The notes: generated by a model not told the origin, from the letters alone. A DNA stretch of 64,000 bases from Acidovorax benzenivorans (GCF_028680575.1 NZ_JAPCKI010000001.1:310001-374000), one strand, 5' to 3'. Counted from the stretch's first letter, positions 15,674 through 24,559 are shown. A program made the numbers and translations.

Positions 15674-17599
15674 TCAGCCGCGCTGCTGCAGCGCCCGCTC
15701 AATCCGGTCGCGCCGCACCGTCGTCTTGGGCACCTTGAACGGGAACCACGTGCGTACGTCCTCTTCGAGCCCGATGCCGTGCATGTAGTTGTAGATGGCC
15801 TTCTTGAGCGCGCCACCCAGCGCGTCGTGGTCCACGCCGGTGGGGTCGATGAAGGCCACGTCGTTCTTGGCAAAGTCACCGGGGGGCAGCGGCGCCAGCG
15901 TCACGCCATATTCCTCGGGGTTCTTGCCGACGGGTGAATGCACGGTGCAGGCAAAGCGGTGGAAGAACCCGCTCTGGATGCAGCCGTTGGCGAACAGCTG
16001 GCGCACGTATTCGAGTGCGTCCACGGTGTCCTGCACGGTCTGCGTGGGAAAGCCGTACATCAGGTACGCATGCACCAGGATGCCCGCGTCGGTGAAGGCC
16101 CGGGTCACCCGCGCCACCTGGTCCACCGACACGCCTTTTTTCATGAGCTGCAGCAGCCGGTCCGACGCAACCTCCAGCCCGCCCGAGATCGCAATGCAGC
16201 CACTGTCGGCCAGCAGCTCGGCCAGGTCGGGAGTGAAGGTTTTCTCGAACCGCACATTGCCCCACCAACTGATGCCCGCGTTGCGCTCAATCAGCTCGGT
16301 GGCCAGCGCTTTGAGCGCCTTGGGCGGCGCGGCCTCGTCCACAAAGTGAAAGCCCGTCTGCCCCGTCTCGCGCACGATCTGCTCGATGCGGTCGGCCAGC
16401 ACGGCGGCGCTGGCGCCTTCGTAGCGGCTGATGTAGTCCAGGCTCACATCGCAAAAGCTGCACTTCTTCCAGTAGCAGCCGTGCGCCACCGTGAGCTTGT
16501 TCCAGCGCCCATCGCTCCACAGCCGGTGCATGGGGTTGAGCATGTCCAGCAGCGACAGGTAGCGGTCCAGCGGCAGGCCGTCCCAGGTGGGCGTTCCCAC
16601 CTCGGCGAAAGCGATGTCGGCTTCCATCATGTTGATGTACTGCACCGCGCCATCGTCACCGCGCACGAAGGTGCGCACCAAGCGCTGGCGGCCGCGCTCG
16701 CCGCGCAGGTGTTCGAGCAGCGCCAGCAAAGGGCGTTCGCCAGCGTCCAGCGTCACGTAATCAAAGAAGTCGAACACACGCGGATCGGCCAGCTCGCGCA
16801 GTTCGGTGTTCACAAAGCCGCCGCCCAGCACGGTGGCTATGTGCGGGTGCCGTGCCTTGATGGCCTGCGCAATGCGAAACGCCGCATACACCGAGCCGGG
16901 GAATGGCACTGACAGCAGCACCACATCGGGCTGGTGGCGGGCGATGGCTTCGTGCGTGAGCTGCTCCAGCATCTCGTCCACCAGCGTGGGCGGCGCAGTC
17001 AGTGCTTGGGCCAGCGGGTCAAATGTGGGCTGGCTGCCCGCCAGCGATTCGGCATAACGCACGAACTCAAAGCGCTCGTCCACCGCATCGCGCAGCACGT
17101 CGGCCAGGTCGTTCAGGTACAGCGTGGCCAAGTGCTTGGCCTTGTCGGTCAGGCCCAGCGCGCCAAAGGCCCAGCCCAGTGGGTCGCCGCCCTCGTCGTC
17201 CACGTACACATCCAACGTGGCAAAACGCGGGCCCTCGGGCAGGTAGTTGCGGCCCACGATGCGGTGTGCCAGCGTGCTGTCGCGTCCCTGCAAAAAGGCA
17301 ATGGCGGGGCCAATGGTGGCGAGGTAGCGGTCCTTCTGCGCCGCAAAACTTTGCACGGCGGGGCTCTGCTTTTTAGCGGGCAGCGCATCCACTTTGGATG
17401 CCACGGCCTTCAGGCCTTCGGGCGACAGCAGGCGCAGCACCAGCGCCAGCGCTAGATCTTCCTGGAACGCCGTCACCCCCCGCGAACGCAGAAAACCCGT
17501 GAGGTAGGCGGTGGAGGGGTATGGCGTGTTCAGCTGCGTCATCGGGGGGATGACGGAGAGAACGCGTAGCGGTGGGGCGGGAGGGGCGACGGCGGACAT
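15674..17599 (-). CDS. B12-binding domain radical SAM protein
   Basis: 641 aa. The N-terminal half carries a cobalamin-binding-like Rossmann region (VLSVIPPMTQLNTPYPSTAY at the start; DVVLLSVPFPGSVYAAFRIA and TVLGGGFVNTELREL at ~235-280). The radical SAM core follows with the cysteines in GCYWKKCSFCDVSLDY at ~395, a CX4CX2C spacing rather than the common CX3CX2C. ISGGLEVASDRLLQLMKKGV fits the SAM-binding GGE-like region, and LVHAYLMYGFPTQT a later strand. The substrate is unknown. The ATG at 17599 is preferred to a TTG at 17614. It lies downstream of the gamma carbonic anhydrase on the same strand. Confidence 0.88.
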   Translation of the reverse strand: MSAVAPPAPPLRVLSVIPPMTQLNTPYPSTAYLTGFLRSRGVTAFQEDLALALVLRLLSPEGLKAVASKVDALPAKKQSPAVQSFAAQKDRYLATIGPAIAFLQGRDSTLAHRIVGRNYLPEGPRFATLDVYVDDEGGDPLGWAFGALGLTDKAKHLATLYLNDLADVLRDAVDERFEFVRYAESLAGSQPTFDPLAQALTAPPTLVDEMLEQLTHEAIARHQPDVVLLSVPFPGSVYAAFRIAQAIKARHPHIATVLGGGFVNTELRELADPRVFDFFDYVTLDAGERPLLALLEHLRGERGRQRLVRTFVRGDDGAVQYINMMEADIAFAEVGTPTWDGLPLDRYLSLLDMLNPMHRLWSDGRWNKLTVAHGCYWKKCSFCDVSLDYISRYEGASAAVLADRIEQIVRETGQTGFHFVDEAAPPKALKALATELIERNAGISWWGNVRFEKTFTPDLAELLADSGCIAISGGLEVASDRLLQLMKKGVSVDQVARVTRAFTDAGILVHAYLMYGFPTQTVQDTVDALEYVRQLFANGCIQSGFFHRFACTVHSPVGKNPEEYGVTLAPLPPGDFAKNDVAFIDPTGVDHDALGGALKKAIYNYMHGIGLEEDVRTWFPFKVPKTTVRRDRIERALQQRG

Positions 17600-17740
17600 G
17601 GTGGGGAAAAGCAATAGGGCGATGCGGTGCCGCCGCAGGGGTCGTGGAACCCCCGATTATCCTGGCCCGGCTTTATCCCCGGTGGGCGGGGGGCGCCGGG
17701 GGCACCGCAGCCGCGTGGGGTGTGCCGCTAGGGATGCAGC

Positions 17741-18268
17741 TCATCCCTGGTAGTTGTTCTTCACCCGCACATAGTGCTCGGCCGAATATTTCAGGTACGC
17801 AATCTCGGCATCGGTGAGCGCGCGCTGGCGCACCGCAGGGCGGCCTATGTAGAGGTACCCGCTTTCCAGCACCTTGCCGGGCGAGACCAGGCTGCCCGCG
17901 CCCAGCATCACGCGGTCTTCGATGATGGCGTCGTCCATGACGATGGAGCCCATGCCGATGAGGCATTCGTTGCCGATGCGGCAGCCGTGCAGGATCACCG
18001 AGTGGCCAATGGTCACGTAGTCGCCGATGACCAGCGGCGAGCCTTCGGGCTTGGCGGCGTTGCGGTGCGACACATGGCCCATGGTCAGGTCCTGCACGTT
18101 GCTGCACACGCCCACGGTGATGCGGTTCACATCGCCGCGCAGCACGGCGTTGCACCACACCGAGCTGTCGCGGCCCAGAGTGACGTCGCCGATGACCTGG
18201 GCAGAGTCGTGGATGAAAACGCCGGTGTCTAGGACCGGGGCGGTGTCGAGGTAGGGGGCGATGGGCAT
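17741..18268 (-). CDS. Gamma-type carbonic anhydrase family protein
   Basis: 175-aa left-handed beta-helix protein of the YrdA/PaaY/CaiE type. Hexapeptide repeats run through the centre (AQVIGDVTLGRDSSVWCNAV, DYVTIGHSVILHGCRIGNEC, LIGMGSIVMDDAIIEDRVML). The three zinc histidines fit MGHVSHRN and IGHSVILHG. The C-terminal helix (RALTDAEIAYLKYSAEHYVR) packs against the helix in the family. Many such proteins lack measured anhydrase activity, so the name is by family only. Confidence 0.93.
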   Translation of the reverse strand: MPIAPYLDTAPVLDTGVFIHDSAQVIGDVTLGRDSSVWCNAVLRGDVNRITVGVCSNVQDLTMGHVSHRNAAKPEGSPLVIGDYVTIGHSVILHGCRIGNECLIGMGSIVMDDAIIEDRVMLGAGSLVSPGKVLESGYLYIGRPAVRQRALTDAEIAYLKYSAEHYVRVKNNYQG

Positions 18269-18349
18269 CTTGGTGTCAGGCTGCGTGGAAAGAACGGGCG
18301 AGCGTAGTGCAAATCGCTCCTCACGCTGGCTTGCTGGCCAGGGTGGTGG

Positions 18350-19087
18350 TCAGCGCGCTGGGGCGCGGCGAGGGGCAGGTTTCGCAGAGGTTGCAACCGG
18401 GGCTGCCGCCGCCTTGCCCGTGCTTCCAGCCTGGGATTTTTTTACGGGCGCCTTGGCCTCCTGGGTGGGCGCGGCGTAGAACCCCAGGAACATGTCCACC
18501 GCATCCCCCACCACTTGCGCTTGCTGTGCGGCGCCCAAGGGCGGCTGCCCCATGGCCAGTTGGGGCCAGAACGCAAACGCCTTGACCATGCCCTGCAATT
18601 GTTGCGCGGCATAGGGCACATTCATGGTGGCGCGCAGGCGGCCGTCCTGCTGGGCCGCGCGCAACCAGCGCGGCAGGCCCTCTTCCTTGGCCGAGAGCTT
18701 GGCGGTGATGCCGCGCGCGCGCTCGGGGGTGTGCATCATGTCGGCCATGGCCACGCGGCTCAGGTCGATGAAGCTCGCGTCGTTGAGCAGGCGCATCTTT
18801 TGCGCCAGCAGCTCCAGCAGCTGGTCGCGCAGCGGGCGCGTGGGGGTGTAGGCCAGTTCGTCGGGTGACTGGCTGCGCTCCCACATCAGCAGCAGGATGG
18901 CTTCGAACAGCTCTTCCTTGCTCGGGAAGTGGTTGTACACCGTGCGTTTGGACACATCCGCCGCTGCGGCCACGCGGTCCATGCTGGTGCCGTTGAAGCC
19001 GTGTTCGCGGAACTCGCCGATGGCGGCCTGCACGATGGCATCGCGCTTGCGGTCGGTCAGGCGAGGATTGGGCTGGGAGGCGGTCAT
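18350..19087 (-). CDS. TetR/AcrR family transcriptional regulator
   Basis: 245-aa repressor. The N-terminal DNA-binding domain is complete: RKRDAIVQAAIGEFREHGFN, then GTSMDRVAAAADVSKRTVYN and HFPSKEELFEAIL. The C-terminal ligand/dimer domain resembles the AefR-like group (LSRVAMADMMHTPERARGIT). The last 30 residues are a Lys/Ala/Pro-rich tail, probably disordered. It is divergent from the MBL-fold gene, and the gap holds two palindromes that are likely its operator, so it probably represses itself and that gene. Start at ATG 19087. Confidence 0.92.
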   Translation of the reverse strand: MTASQPNPRLTDRKRDAIVQAAIGEFREHGFNGTSMDRVAAAADVSKRTVYNHFPSKEELFEAILLLMWERSQSPDELAYTPTRPLRDQLLELLAQKMRLLNDASFIDLSRVAMADMMHTPERARGITAKLSAKEEGLPRWLRAAQQDGRLRATMNVPYAAQQLQGMVKAFAFWPQLAMGQPPLGAAQQAQVVGDAVDMFLGFYAAPTQEAKAPVKKSQAGSTGKAAAAPVATSAKPAPRRAPAR

Positions 19088-19105
19088 GTGCAAATTTTAC
19101 ACCGG

Positions 19106-19147
19106 GTAGTTTACTTTTATAAAAAGTGAACTACACTGTGCAGTGTA
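19106..19147. promoter_or_regulatory. Two overlapping palindromes, probable TetR operator
   Basis: A 29-bp imperfect palindrome at 19106-19134 (12 of 14 arm positions match, GTAGTT outermost, ACTTTT inner) overlaps a second one at 19132-19147, TACACTG-TG-CAGTGTA, which has perfect 7-bp arms. Both lie between the divergent TetR and MBL-fold genes and overlap AT-rich promoter-like sequence, the normal place for an autoregulated TetR operator. Confidence 0.6.
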
Positions 19148-19167
19148 ATTTCTATGTCGCAGATCCG

Positions 19168-20352
19168 GTGTCACTCTCCATCGTCCCCCGCCGCCGTCTG
19201 CTCCCGGCACTTTGTGTCGCCTTCGTTGTACTGATCGCCATGGCCTACAGCCTCTTTTCCCGCGCCGCCCAGCCGGTGGCCGCCTATGAACAGTCGCCGC
19301 AGTTCGCGGGTGGCAAGTTTCGCAACGTGGCACCCCGCCATGCACTGGGCGCCCTCAAGACGTTGCAGGTGATGTGGCGCTTTGCCACCGGCAAGCCCGA
19401 CGACTCGGTGCCGCGCCAGCCCGTGCCGGTGTACGCGGTGATGCGGTCAGACCTGCTGGCCGCACCCGATCGGAGCCTGTGGCGCCTGGGGCACTCCACC
19501 CTGCTCTTCAAGATCAACGGCCAGTTCTGGCTGACCGACCCGGTGTTTTCCGAGCGCGCCTCGCCGTTCCAGTTCCTGGGGCCGAAGCGCTTTCATGCGC
19601 CACCCATCACCATTGATGAGCTGCCGCCCATCACCGGCGTGATCCTGTCGCACGACCATTACGACCACCTGGACTACGCCGCCATCCAGAAGCTGGCGCC
19701 CAAGGTGGAGCACTTCATCACGCCGCTGGGCGTGGGCGACCGGCTGATGGGCTGGGGCGTGCCTGCGGCCAAGGTGCAGCAGTTTGACTGGTGGCAGGGC
19801 ACCACCATCGGCGGGCTGCAACTGGTGGCCACGCCCGCGCAGCATTTCTCAGGCCGGGGTCTGCAGGACGGCAACAGCACGCTGTGGGCCTCGTGGGTGC
19901 TGATCGCGGGTCAAGGCTCCGATCCGATCCGCATCTTCTTCAGCGGCGACACGGGCTACTTCGACGGCTTCAAAGCCATTGGCGAGCGGTTTGGCCCGTT
20001 CGATCTGACGCTGATCGAAACCGGCGCCTACAACGCCGACTGGCCCGACATCCACATGCACCCCGAGGAGAGCCTGCAGGCCCATCTGGACGTGAAGGGG
20101 CGCCATCTGTTTCCCATCCACAACGGCACGTTCGACCTGTCGTTGCACCCGTGGGTGGAGCCGTTTGAGCGCATCACCGCGCTGGCGGCTGCAGCGCAGG
20201 TGCCGCTGGTGGCGCCCATCATGGGTGAGCGGCTGGACATTCGCGCGCCCGCGCTGTCCACGCACTGGTGGCGCAAGGTGGAGCCGCAGGGCTCGGCTTC
20301 GACGTTGGCAGACCGCAGCTCTGCCCTGGCCCCGCAGCCTGAGGCCTATTGA
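19168..20352 (+). CDS. MBL-fold metallo-hydrolase (NAPE-PLD/UlaG-like), membrane-anchored
   Basis: About 394 aa. An N-terminal signal anchor (LLPALCVAFVVLIAMAYSLF) precedes a metallo-beta-lactamase domain: LGHSTLLFKINGQFWLTDPV, the metal motif ILSHDHYDHLDY, FFSGDTGYFDGF, and a C-terminal HNGTFDLSLHPW. This is the pattern of the NAPE-PLD-like branch. The reaction is unknown, perhaps a phosphodiester. The frame opens at a GTG at 19126, but that would place the start inside the operator; I prefer the GTG at 19168. It is probably regulated by the divergent TetR. Confidence 0.85.
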   Translation: MSLSIVPRRRLLPALCVAFVVLIAMAYSLFSRAAQPVAAYEQSPQFAGGKFRNVAPRHALGALKTLQVMWRFATGKPDDSVPRQPVPVYAVMRSDLLAAPDRSLWRLGHSTLLFKINGQFWLTDPVFSERASPFQFLGPKRFHAPPITIDELPPITGVILSHDHYDHLDYAAIQKLAPKVEHFITPLGVGDRLMGWGVPAAKVQQFDWWQGTTIGGLQLVATPAQHFSGRGLQDGNSTLWASWVLIAGQGSDPIRIFFSGDTGYFDGFKAIGERFGPFDLTLIETGAYNADWPDIHMHPEESLQAHLDVKGRHLFPIHNGTFDLSLHPWVEPFERITALAAAAQVPLVAPIMGERLDIRAPALSTHWWRKVEPQGSASTLADRSSALAPQPEAY

Positions 20353-20353
20353 G

Positions 20354-21802
20354 TCACCGCAACCTGCGCGCGAGTCCGCCTACCACCCGCGCCGCAGCGC
20401 GGATCTCCGCCTCTGCATACCCTGCATAACCCAGCAGCCACCCCTTGCGCGGCGACTGCATCGCATAGCGCGACAGCGGCGCCAGCATGATCCCGGCCGT
20501 GAGCGCCTGGCGGCTCAGGGTCTCGTCATCGCTGCCCAACGCGGCTTCGTGCAACAGGTGCATGCCCCGGTCGCTGGGTTGCAGTTGCCAGGCGCCATCG
20601 CTGGCGTCGGCCAGTGCATCGATCAGCACCCGCTGGCGCGCCTGGTACAGCTCGCGCATTTGCCGCAGGTGGCGCAGCAGGTGGCCTTCGGCAATAAAGC
20701 GAGCCAGCACCGCCTGCGTATCGCCCGGTGCGTGCCGGTCGGTGATGGCGCGGGCCATGGCAAAGGCCTCCACCAGCGCAGGCGGCACCACCACAAAACC
20801 CAGGCGCAGGCCGGGGTGCAGCGTCTTGCTGAAGGTGCCTACGTACAGCACGCGCTCCGAGCCCGGCAGGCTGCACAGCGCGGGCACGCGCTGGGCCTTA
20901 CCGTCGTTCTTTCCGTATTGAAACTCGCCGTCGTAGTCGTCTTCCACCACCCAGGCGTCGTGCGTGCGCGCCCATTGCAGCAGCGCCTGCCGTCGCGCCA
21001 GGCCCATGCACACGCCGGTGGGGAACTGGTGCGTGGGCGTGACCACGGCCATGCGCGCGTTGGGCCACTGGGCCGCTCCCTCGTCGATGCGCAGGCCCTG
21101 CGTATCCAGCGCCACGGGCCGCGCCAGCACACCGTGGCCCAGCAGGCTGGCGCGGATGCCCGGGTAGCCCGGGTCTTCCACCAGCACCTCGTCGCCCACG
21201 TCCAGCAGCAGCCGCGCGATCAGGTCGATGCCCTGCTGCGAGCCCGAGCACACCACCACCTGCGCCGCATCGCAGCGGATACCACGCGACGCCCACAGCC
21301 ACAGCGCCACGGCCTGGCGCAGGTCGGGGTCGCCCGCTGGGTCAAGGTACTGCGCGCGGGCGCTGCGCTGGCCGGGGCGGGACTGGCGCGAGAGGCGGTC
21401 CCACAGGGCAAACGGAAACGTGTCCACCTCGGGCGCGCCAATGCGGAACGCGCGTGCCGCCACATGCGGCGGGCGCCAGCGGGCGGCTGTCTCGGCAATC
21501 AACTGCCCGCGCCGCGACAGCCCGCGCGGCGGCGCTACCAGCCCTTGCGTGGGCGGTGCGCCTGCGGCCTGCGAGACATAGGTGCCGTCGCCCACGCGGG
21601 CCTCTACGTAGCCCTCGGCCTGCAGGCGCTGCACAGCCCACAGCACGGTGTTGCGCGACACGCCCAGGCTGGCCGCATGCTCGCGCGACGGCGGCAGGCG
21701 GGTGCCTGCGCGCAGGCTGCCCTGCTCGATGGCGCGGCGCAGTTGCGCGTACACCTGCTGGCGCAGGGTGGATGTGGTTCGATTGGCTCCAGGGCTGGGC
21801 AC
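20354..21802 (-). CDS. MocR-type GntR regulator with aminotransferase domain
   Basis: 482 aa. An N-terminal winged helix of the GntR type (LRRAIEQGSLRAGTRLPPSR; LGVSRNTVLWAVQRLQAEGY) is fused to a class I aminotransferase fold. The PLP-binding Lys is in YVGTFSKTLHPGLRLGF at ~residue 320; VVCSGSQQGIDLIARLLLD and VVEDDYDGEFQYG are the expected cofactor contacts. MocR proteins sense PLP or related compounds; PdxR-type members regulate vitamin B6 synthesis and others the neighbour gene. The divergent OsmC-PaiB pair is the likely target. Start is GTG. Confidence 0.92.
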   Translation of the reverse strand: MPSPGANRTTSTLRQQVYAQLRRAIEQGSLRAGTRLPPSREHAASLGVSRNTVLWAVQRLQAEGYVEARVGDGTYVSQAAGAPPTQGLVAPPRGLSRRGQLIAETAARWRPPHVAARAFRIGAPEVDTFPFALWDRLSRQSRPGQRSARAQYLDPAGDPDLRQAVALWLWASRGIRCDAAQVVVCSGSQQGIDLIARLLLDVGDEVLVEDPGYPGIRASLLGHGVLARPVALDTQGLRIDEGAAQWPNARMAVVTPTHQFPTGVCMGLARRQALLQWARTHDAWVVEDDYDGEFQYGKNDGKAQRVPALCSLPGSERVLYVGTFSKTLHPGLRLGFVVVPPALVEAFAMARAITDRHAPGDTQAVLARFIAEGHLLRHLRQMRELYQARQRVLIDALADASDGAWQLQPSDRGMHLLHEAALGSDDETLSRQALTAGIMLAPLSRYAMQSPRKGWLLGYAGYAEAEIRAAARVVGGLARRLR

Positions 21803-21899
21803 GAATTGGCCCTTTCAATATGGGGATGCGGTCATAAACTGAAGAACCATTGTAGAAACCCGGGCGCCCCAACGGGTCCGATCCTCTTGAAAGCACCCC

Positions 21900-22379
21900 A
21901 TGGCCGAGCACACCGCCACCATCACCTGGTCCCGTGGCACCGACGACTTTCTGGACAAGCGCTACCACCGTGCCCACACCTGGCAGTTTGACGGCGGCGC
22001 CACCGTGGCCGCGTCGTCGTCGCCCCATGTGGTGCCGCTGCCGTACTCCGACGCGGCGGCGGTGGACCCGGAAGAAGCCTATGTTGCGGCCCTGTCCAGC
22101 TGCCACATGCTGTGGTTCATGGACTTTGCCAGCCGCGCGGGCTATCGGCTCAACAGCTACACCGACGCGGCCGTGGGCACCATGGCCAAGAACGCAGAGG
22201 GGCAGCTTGTCGTCACCCACGTGCAGTTGCGCCCCGTCACGTGTTTTGACGCAGCCCATGCACCGAGCGCTGCACAGCTGGACGACCTGCACCACCGCGC
22301 CCACGCGTCGTGTTTTCTGGCCAACTCGGTCAAGACGCAGATCGACTGCGCGCCCGTGCTCGAAGTGGAAGGAGCCTGA
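21900..22379 (+). CDS. OsmC family protein
   Basis: 159 aa, OsmC/Ohr fold. One redox cysteine lies in AYVAALSSCHMLWFMDFASR at ~residue 55 and the second in AHASCFLANSVKTQI at ~140, as in peroxidatic OsmC proteins. Opening strands fit ATITWSRGTDDFLDKRYHRA. Family members reduce organic hydroperoxides; this one is closer to general OsmC than Ohr. It is followed two bases later by the FMN-binding protein, so the two form an operon divergent from the MocR regulator. Confidence 0.88.
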   Translation: MAEHTATITWSRGTDDFLDKRYHRAHTWQFDGGATVAASSSPHVVPLPYSDAAAVDPEEAYVAALSSCHMLWFMDFASRAGYRLNSYTDAAVGTMAKNAEGQLVVTHVQLRPVTCFDAAHAPSAAQLDDLHHRAHASCFLANSVKTQIDCAPVLEVEGA

Positions 22380-22381
22380 CC

Positions 22382-23017
22382 ATGGCCAACGCCAACCGGC
22401 AGTTTCAGGTGGCCGATGCCGCCGCCCAACAGGCCCTGGTGCGTGCGCAGCCCCTGGCCACACTGGTCATCGCCCATGAGGGTGCGATGCACGTCAACCA
22501 CATCCCGTTGTACCTGGACCCAACGCGTGGCCCGCAGGGCACGCTGATTGGCCATGTGGCCCGCGCCAACGCGCTGTGGCCGCTGCTGCCCCAGCAGGCG
22601 GTGGCGGTGTTCCATGGGCCGCAGGCCTATGTGTCGCCCTCCTGGTATCCGTCCAAAGCCATCGACGGCAAGCAGGTGCCCACCTGGAACTACGCCACCG
22701 TGCACGCCCACGGCGCGCTGAGCGCGTTTGACGACCCCGCGCGCCTGCGCGGCATCCTGCACACCCTGAGCGAGCAGCACGAGGCCCACCGTGCCGACCC
22801 CTGGCGCATCGACGACGCGCCGCCCGACTACATCGACAAGCTGCTGCGCGTCATCGTGGGCGTTGAGCTGGCGGTGGAGCGCTGGGAGGGCATCTGGAAG
22901 GTGAGCCAGAACCGCACCGACACCGACCGTGCTGGCGTGGTGCAGGGCCTCATGGCCGAGGGCACACCAGCGGCAGAGGACATGGCAGCGCTGGTGCTGG
23001 GTGGGCTGATGGCCTGA
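22382..23017 (+). CDS. PaiB-like FMN-binding negative regulator family protein
   Basis: 211-aa split-barrel flavin-binding protein. Family marks: HVNHIPLYLDP near residue 38, LIGHVARANALWPLL at ~60, the signature VFHGPQAYVSPSWYPSK at ~80 and VPTWNYATVHAHG at ~103. The Bacillus protein PaiB is described as a regulator of sporulation and protease genes, but the family more likely has an enzymatic or FMN-binding role. It begins two bases after the OsmC stop. Confidence 0.9.
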   Translation: MANANRQFQVADAAAQQALVRAQPLATLVIAHEGAMHVNHIPLYLDPTRGPQGTLIGHVARANALWPLLPQQAVAVFHGPQAYVSPSWYPSKAIDGKQVPTWNYATVHAHGALSAFDDPARLRGILHTLSEQHEAHRADPWRIDDAPPDYIDKLLRVIVGVELAVERWEGIWKVSQNRTDTDRAGVVQGLMAEGTPAAEDMAALVLGGLMA

Positions 23018-23029
23018 ATGACATAGAGG

Positions 23030-23096
23030 GTTGCTATCAAATAAATAGCTGCTTGCGCATGATGTACGGGCGCAAACGACTATTTCTGCTCAAATT
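23030..23096 (+). repeat. Dispersed ~60-bp repeat, family 1 (copy C)
   Basis: Begins GTTGCTATCAAATAAATAGC, continues TGCTTGCGCATGATGTACGG and GCGCAAACGACTATTTCTGC. TTGCGC and GCGCAA form the central inverted segments. It lies between the convergent PaiB-like and hom genes. Confidence 0.75.
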
Positions 23097-23113
23097 TCTC
23101 GCATCGCCGTCAT

Positions 23114-24505
23114 TCACCCTTCCAGCATCTCCACCCGCAGCGCCGCCACGGGCCCTGCCACGGTCGGGTGTGAGGCCAGCGCGTGTACGGCCAGGTCCAC
23201 GGTGGACTGCGCCACGGCATCGGTCAGCACCAGCACCTGGGGGCCGCTGCCGGGGGGCAAGGTCTTGTCGTGCGCCAGTGCCACCTGCAGCACGGGCACC
23301 TGCTGCGCCGCCAGCCAGGCACCCACGGCCTCGATCTGCTGCGCGCTGTGCACCGGCACGCGCAGGTAGTGGCGCGTGTGCACGGCCGCACGGGGCAGCA
23401 CCGCCAGTTGTTCGTCCACCGCGTGGGGGTGGAAGCCCAGGTGCGGCACACGTTGCGCGGCGTGGGTGCCGTCGAGCCGCGCCACATCCACCAGGTCCGC
23501 AATCACGGCCGATGCCGTTTGCTCGGACCCCGCACCCGCGCCGTAGTACATCGTCACGCCCGAGGCGTCGCCCTTGACCATGATGCCGTTCATCGAGCCG
23601 TTCACATGCGCCAGCAAATGCGTGGCGGGCACCAGCGCGGGCTGTACGCGCAGCTCCACCCCTTCGGTGTCACCGTCTTTGCGCCGCTTGGCCACGCCCA
23701 GCAGCTTGATGCGGTAGCCCAGTTGCTCAGCGCAGGCCACGTCCAGGCCCTGTAGCGCGGTGATGCCCTCCACCTGCGCATCGGCAAAGCGCACCGGCAT
23801 GCCAAACGCATTGGCTGCCAGCAGCGAGATCTTGTGGGCCGCGTCGATGCCCTCGATGTCAAACGTCGGGTCGGCCTCGGCGTAGCCCAGCGCCTGGGCC
23901 TGGGCCAGCGCTTCGGCAAAGCCCACGCCCTCGTCGCGCATCTTGCTCAGGATGAAATTGGTGGTGCCGTTGATGATGCCCGCCACCCACTCGATGCGGT
24001 TGGCCGTGAGGCCCTCGCGCAGTGCCTTGACGATGGGGATGCTGACCGCCACCGCGCCTTCATACGCCACGGCCACGCCATGCTGGCGCGCGGCCGCAAA
24101 GATCTCGTTGCCATGCTCGGCCAGCAGCGCCTTGTTGGCTGTGACCACATGCTTGCCCGCGCGGATGGCGGCCATTACCCAGTCACGCGCGGGGCCGGTG
24201 CCGCCAGCGGCCTCGACCAGCACGTCCACATCGGGGTGTGTGGCCACCTGCATCGGGTCATTGGTCAGCGCCACATCGGTGCCCACCACGCCCATGGCGC
24301 GGGCCAGGCTGCGGGCGCAGACCACCACCAGCTTGATGCCCCGCCCCGCGCGGCCCGCAATCAGCGCCTGGTTGCGGGCCAGCACGCGGAAGGTGCCTGT
24401 GCCCACGGTGCCAATGCCAATCATGCCCACGCGCAGGGGGCGCATGGCCGTGGCGGACGACGGCAACAACGGGGCTTCGAGGGACTGGACGGGATCGCGG
24501 TACAT
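23114..24505 (-). CDS. hom: Homoserine dehydrogenase
   Basis: 463-aa monofunctional enzyme making L-homoserine from aspartate semialdehyde with NAD(P)H, the branch point to threonine and methionine. NAD-binding motif GMIGIGTVGTGTFRVL at ~27; catalytic domain with NKALLAEHGNEIFAAA, the conserved GIINGTTNFILSKM at ~178 and GYAEADPTFDIEGIDAAHK at ~210 holding the catalytic Asp and Lys; a C-terminal ACT domain (YLRVPVHSAQQIEAVGAWLA) fits allosteric control by threonine. A GGAG site lies seven bases before the ATG. No thrC follows; hom stands alone behind a threonine-type attenuator, so transcription is probably tuned by threonyl-tRNA supply. Confidence 0.95.
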   Translation of the reverse strand: MYRDPVQSLEAPLLPSSATAMRPLRVGMIGIGTVGTGTFRVLARNQALIAGRAGRGIKLVVVCARSLARAMGVVGTDVALTNDPMQVATHPDVDVLVEAAGGTGPARDWVMAAIRAGKHVVTANKALLAEHGNEIFAAARQHGVAVAYEGAVAVSIPIVKALREGLTANRIEWVAGIINGTTNFILSKMRDEGVGFAEALAQAQALGYAEADPTFDIEGIDAAHKISLLAANAFGMPVRFADAQVEGITALQGLDVACAEQLGYRIKLLGVAKRRKDGDTEGVELRVQPALVPATHLLAHVNGSMNGIMVKGDASGVTMYYGAGAGSEQTASAVIADLVDVARLDGTHAAQRVPHLGFHPHAVDEQLAVLPRAAVHTRHYLRVPVHSAQQIEAVGAWLAAQQVPVLQVALAHDKTLPPGSGPQVLVLTDAVAQSTVDLAVHALASHPTVAGPVAALRVEMLEG

Positions 24506-24530
24506 GGACTTCTCCGGCTAACGAACAAAC

Positions 24531-24559
24531 AAAAAAACCCAGCTGCCAGAGCTGGGTTT
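24531..24559 (-). terminator. Intrinsic terminator of the hom attenuator
   Basis: On the minus strand AAACCCAGCT-CTGGC-AGCTGGGTTT forms a perfect 10-bp stem (arms at 24550-24559 and 24535-24544) followed by an unbroken T-run. It lies 26 bases before the hom start codon and about 70 bases after the leader-peptide stop, the geometry of an attenuator. It could also end the ferredoxin transcript upstream. Confidence 0.85.

Noticed and set aside
20165..21991. 608-codon open frame on the plus strand
   Set aside because: Antisense to the MocR regulator; composition typical of a shadow frame.
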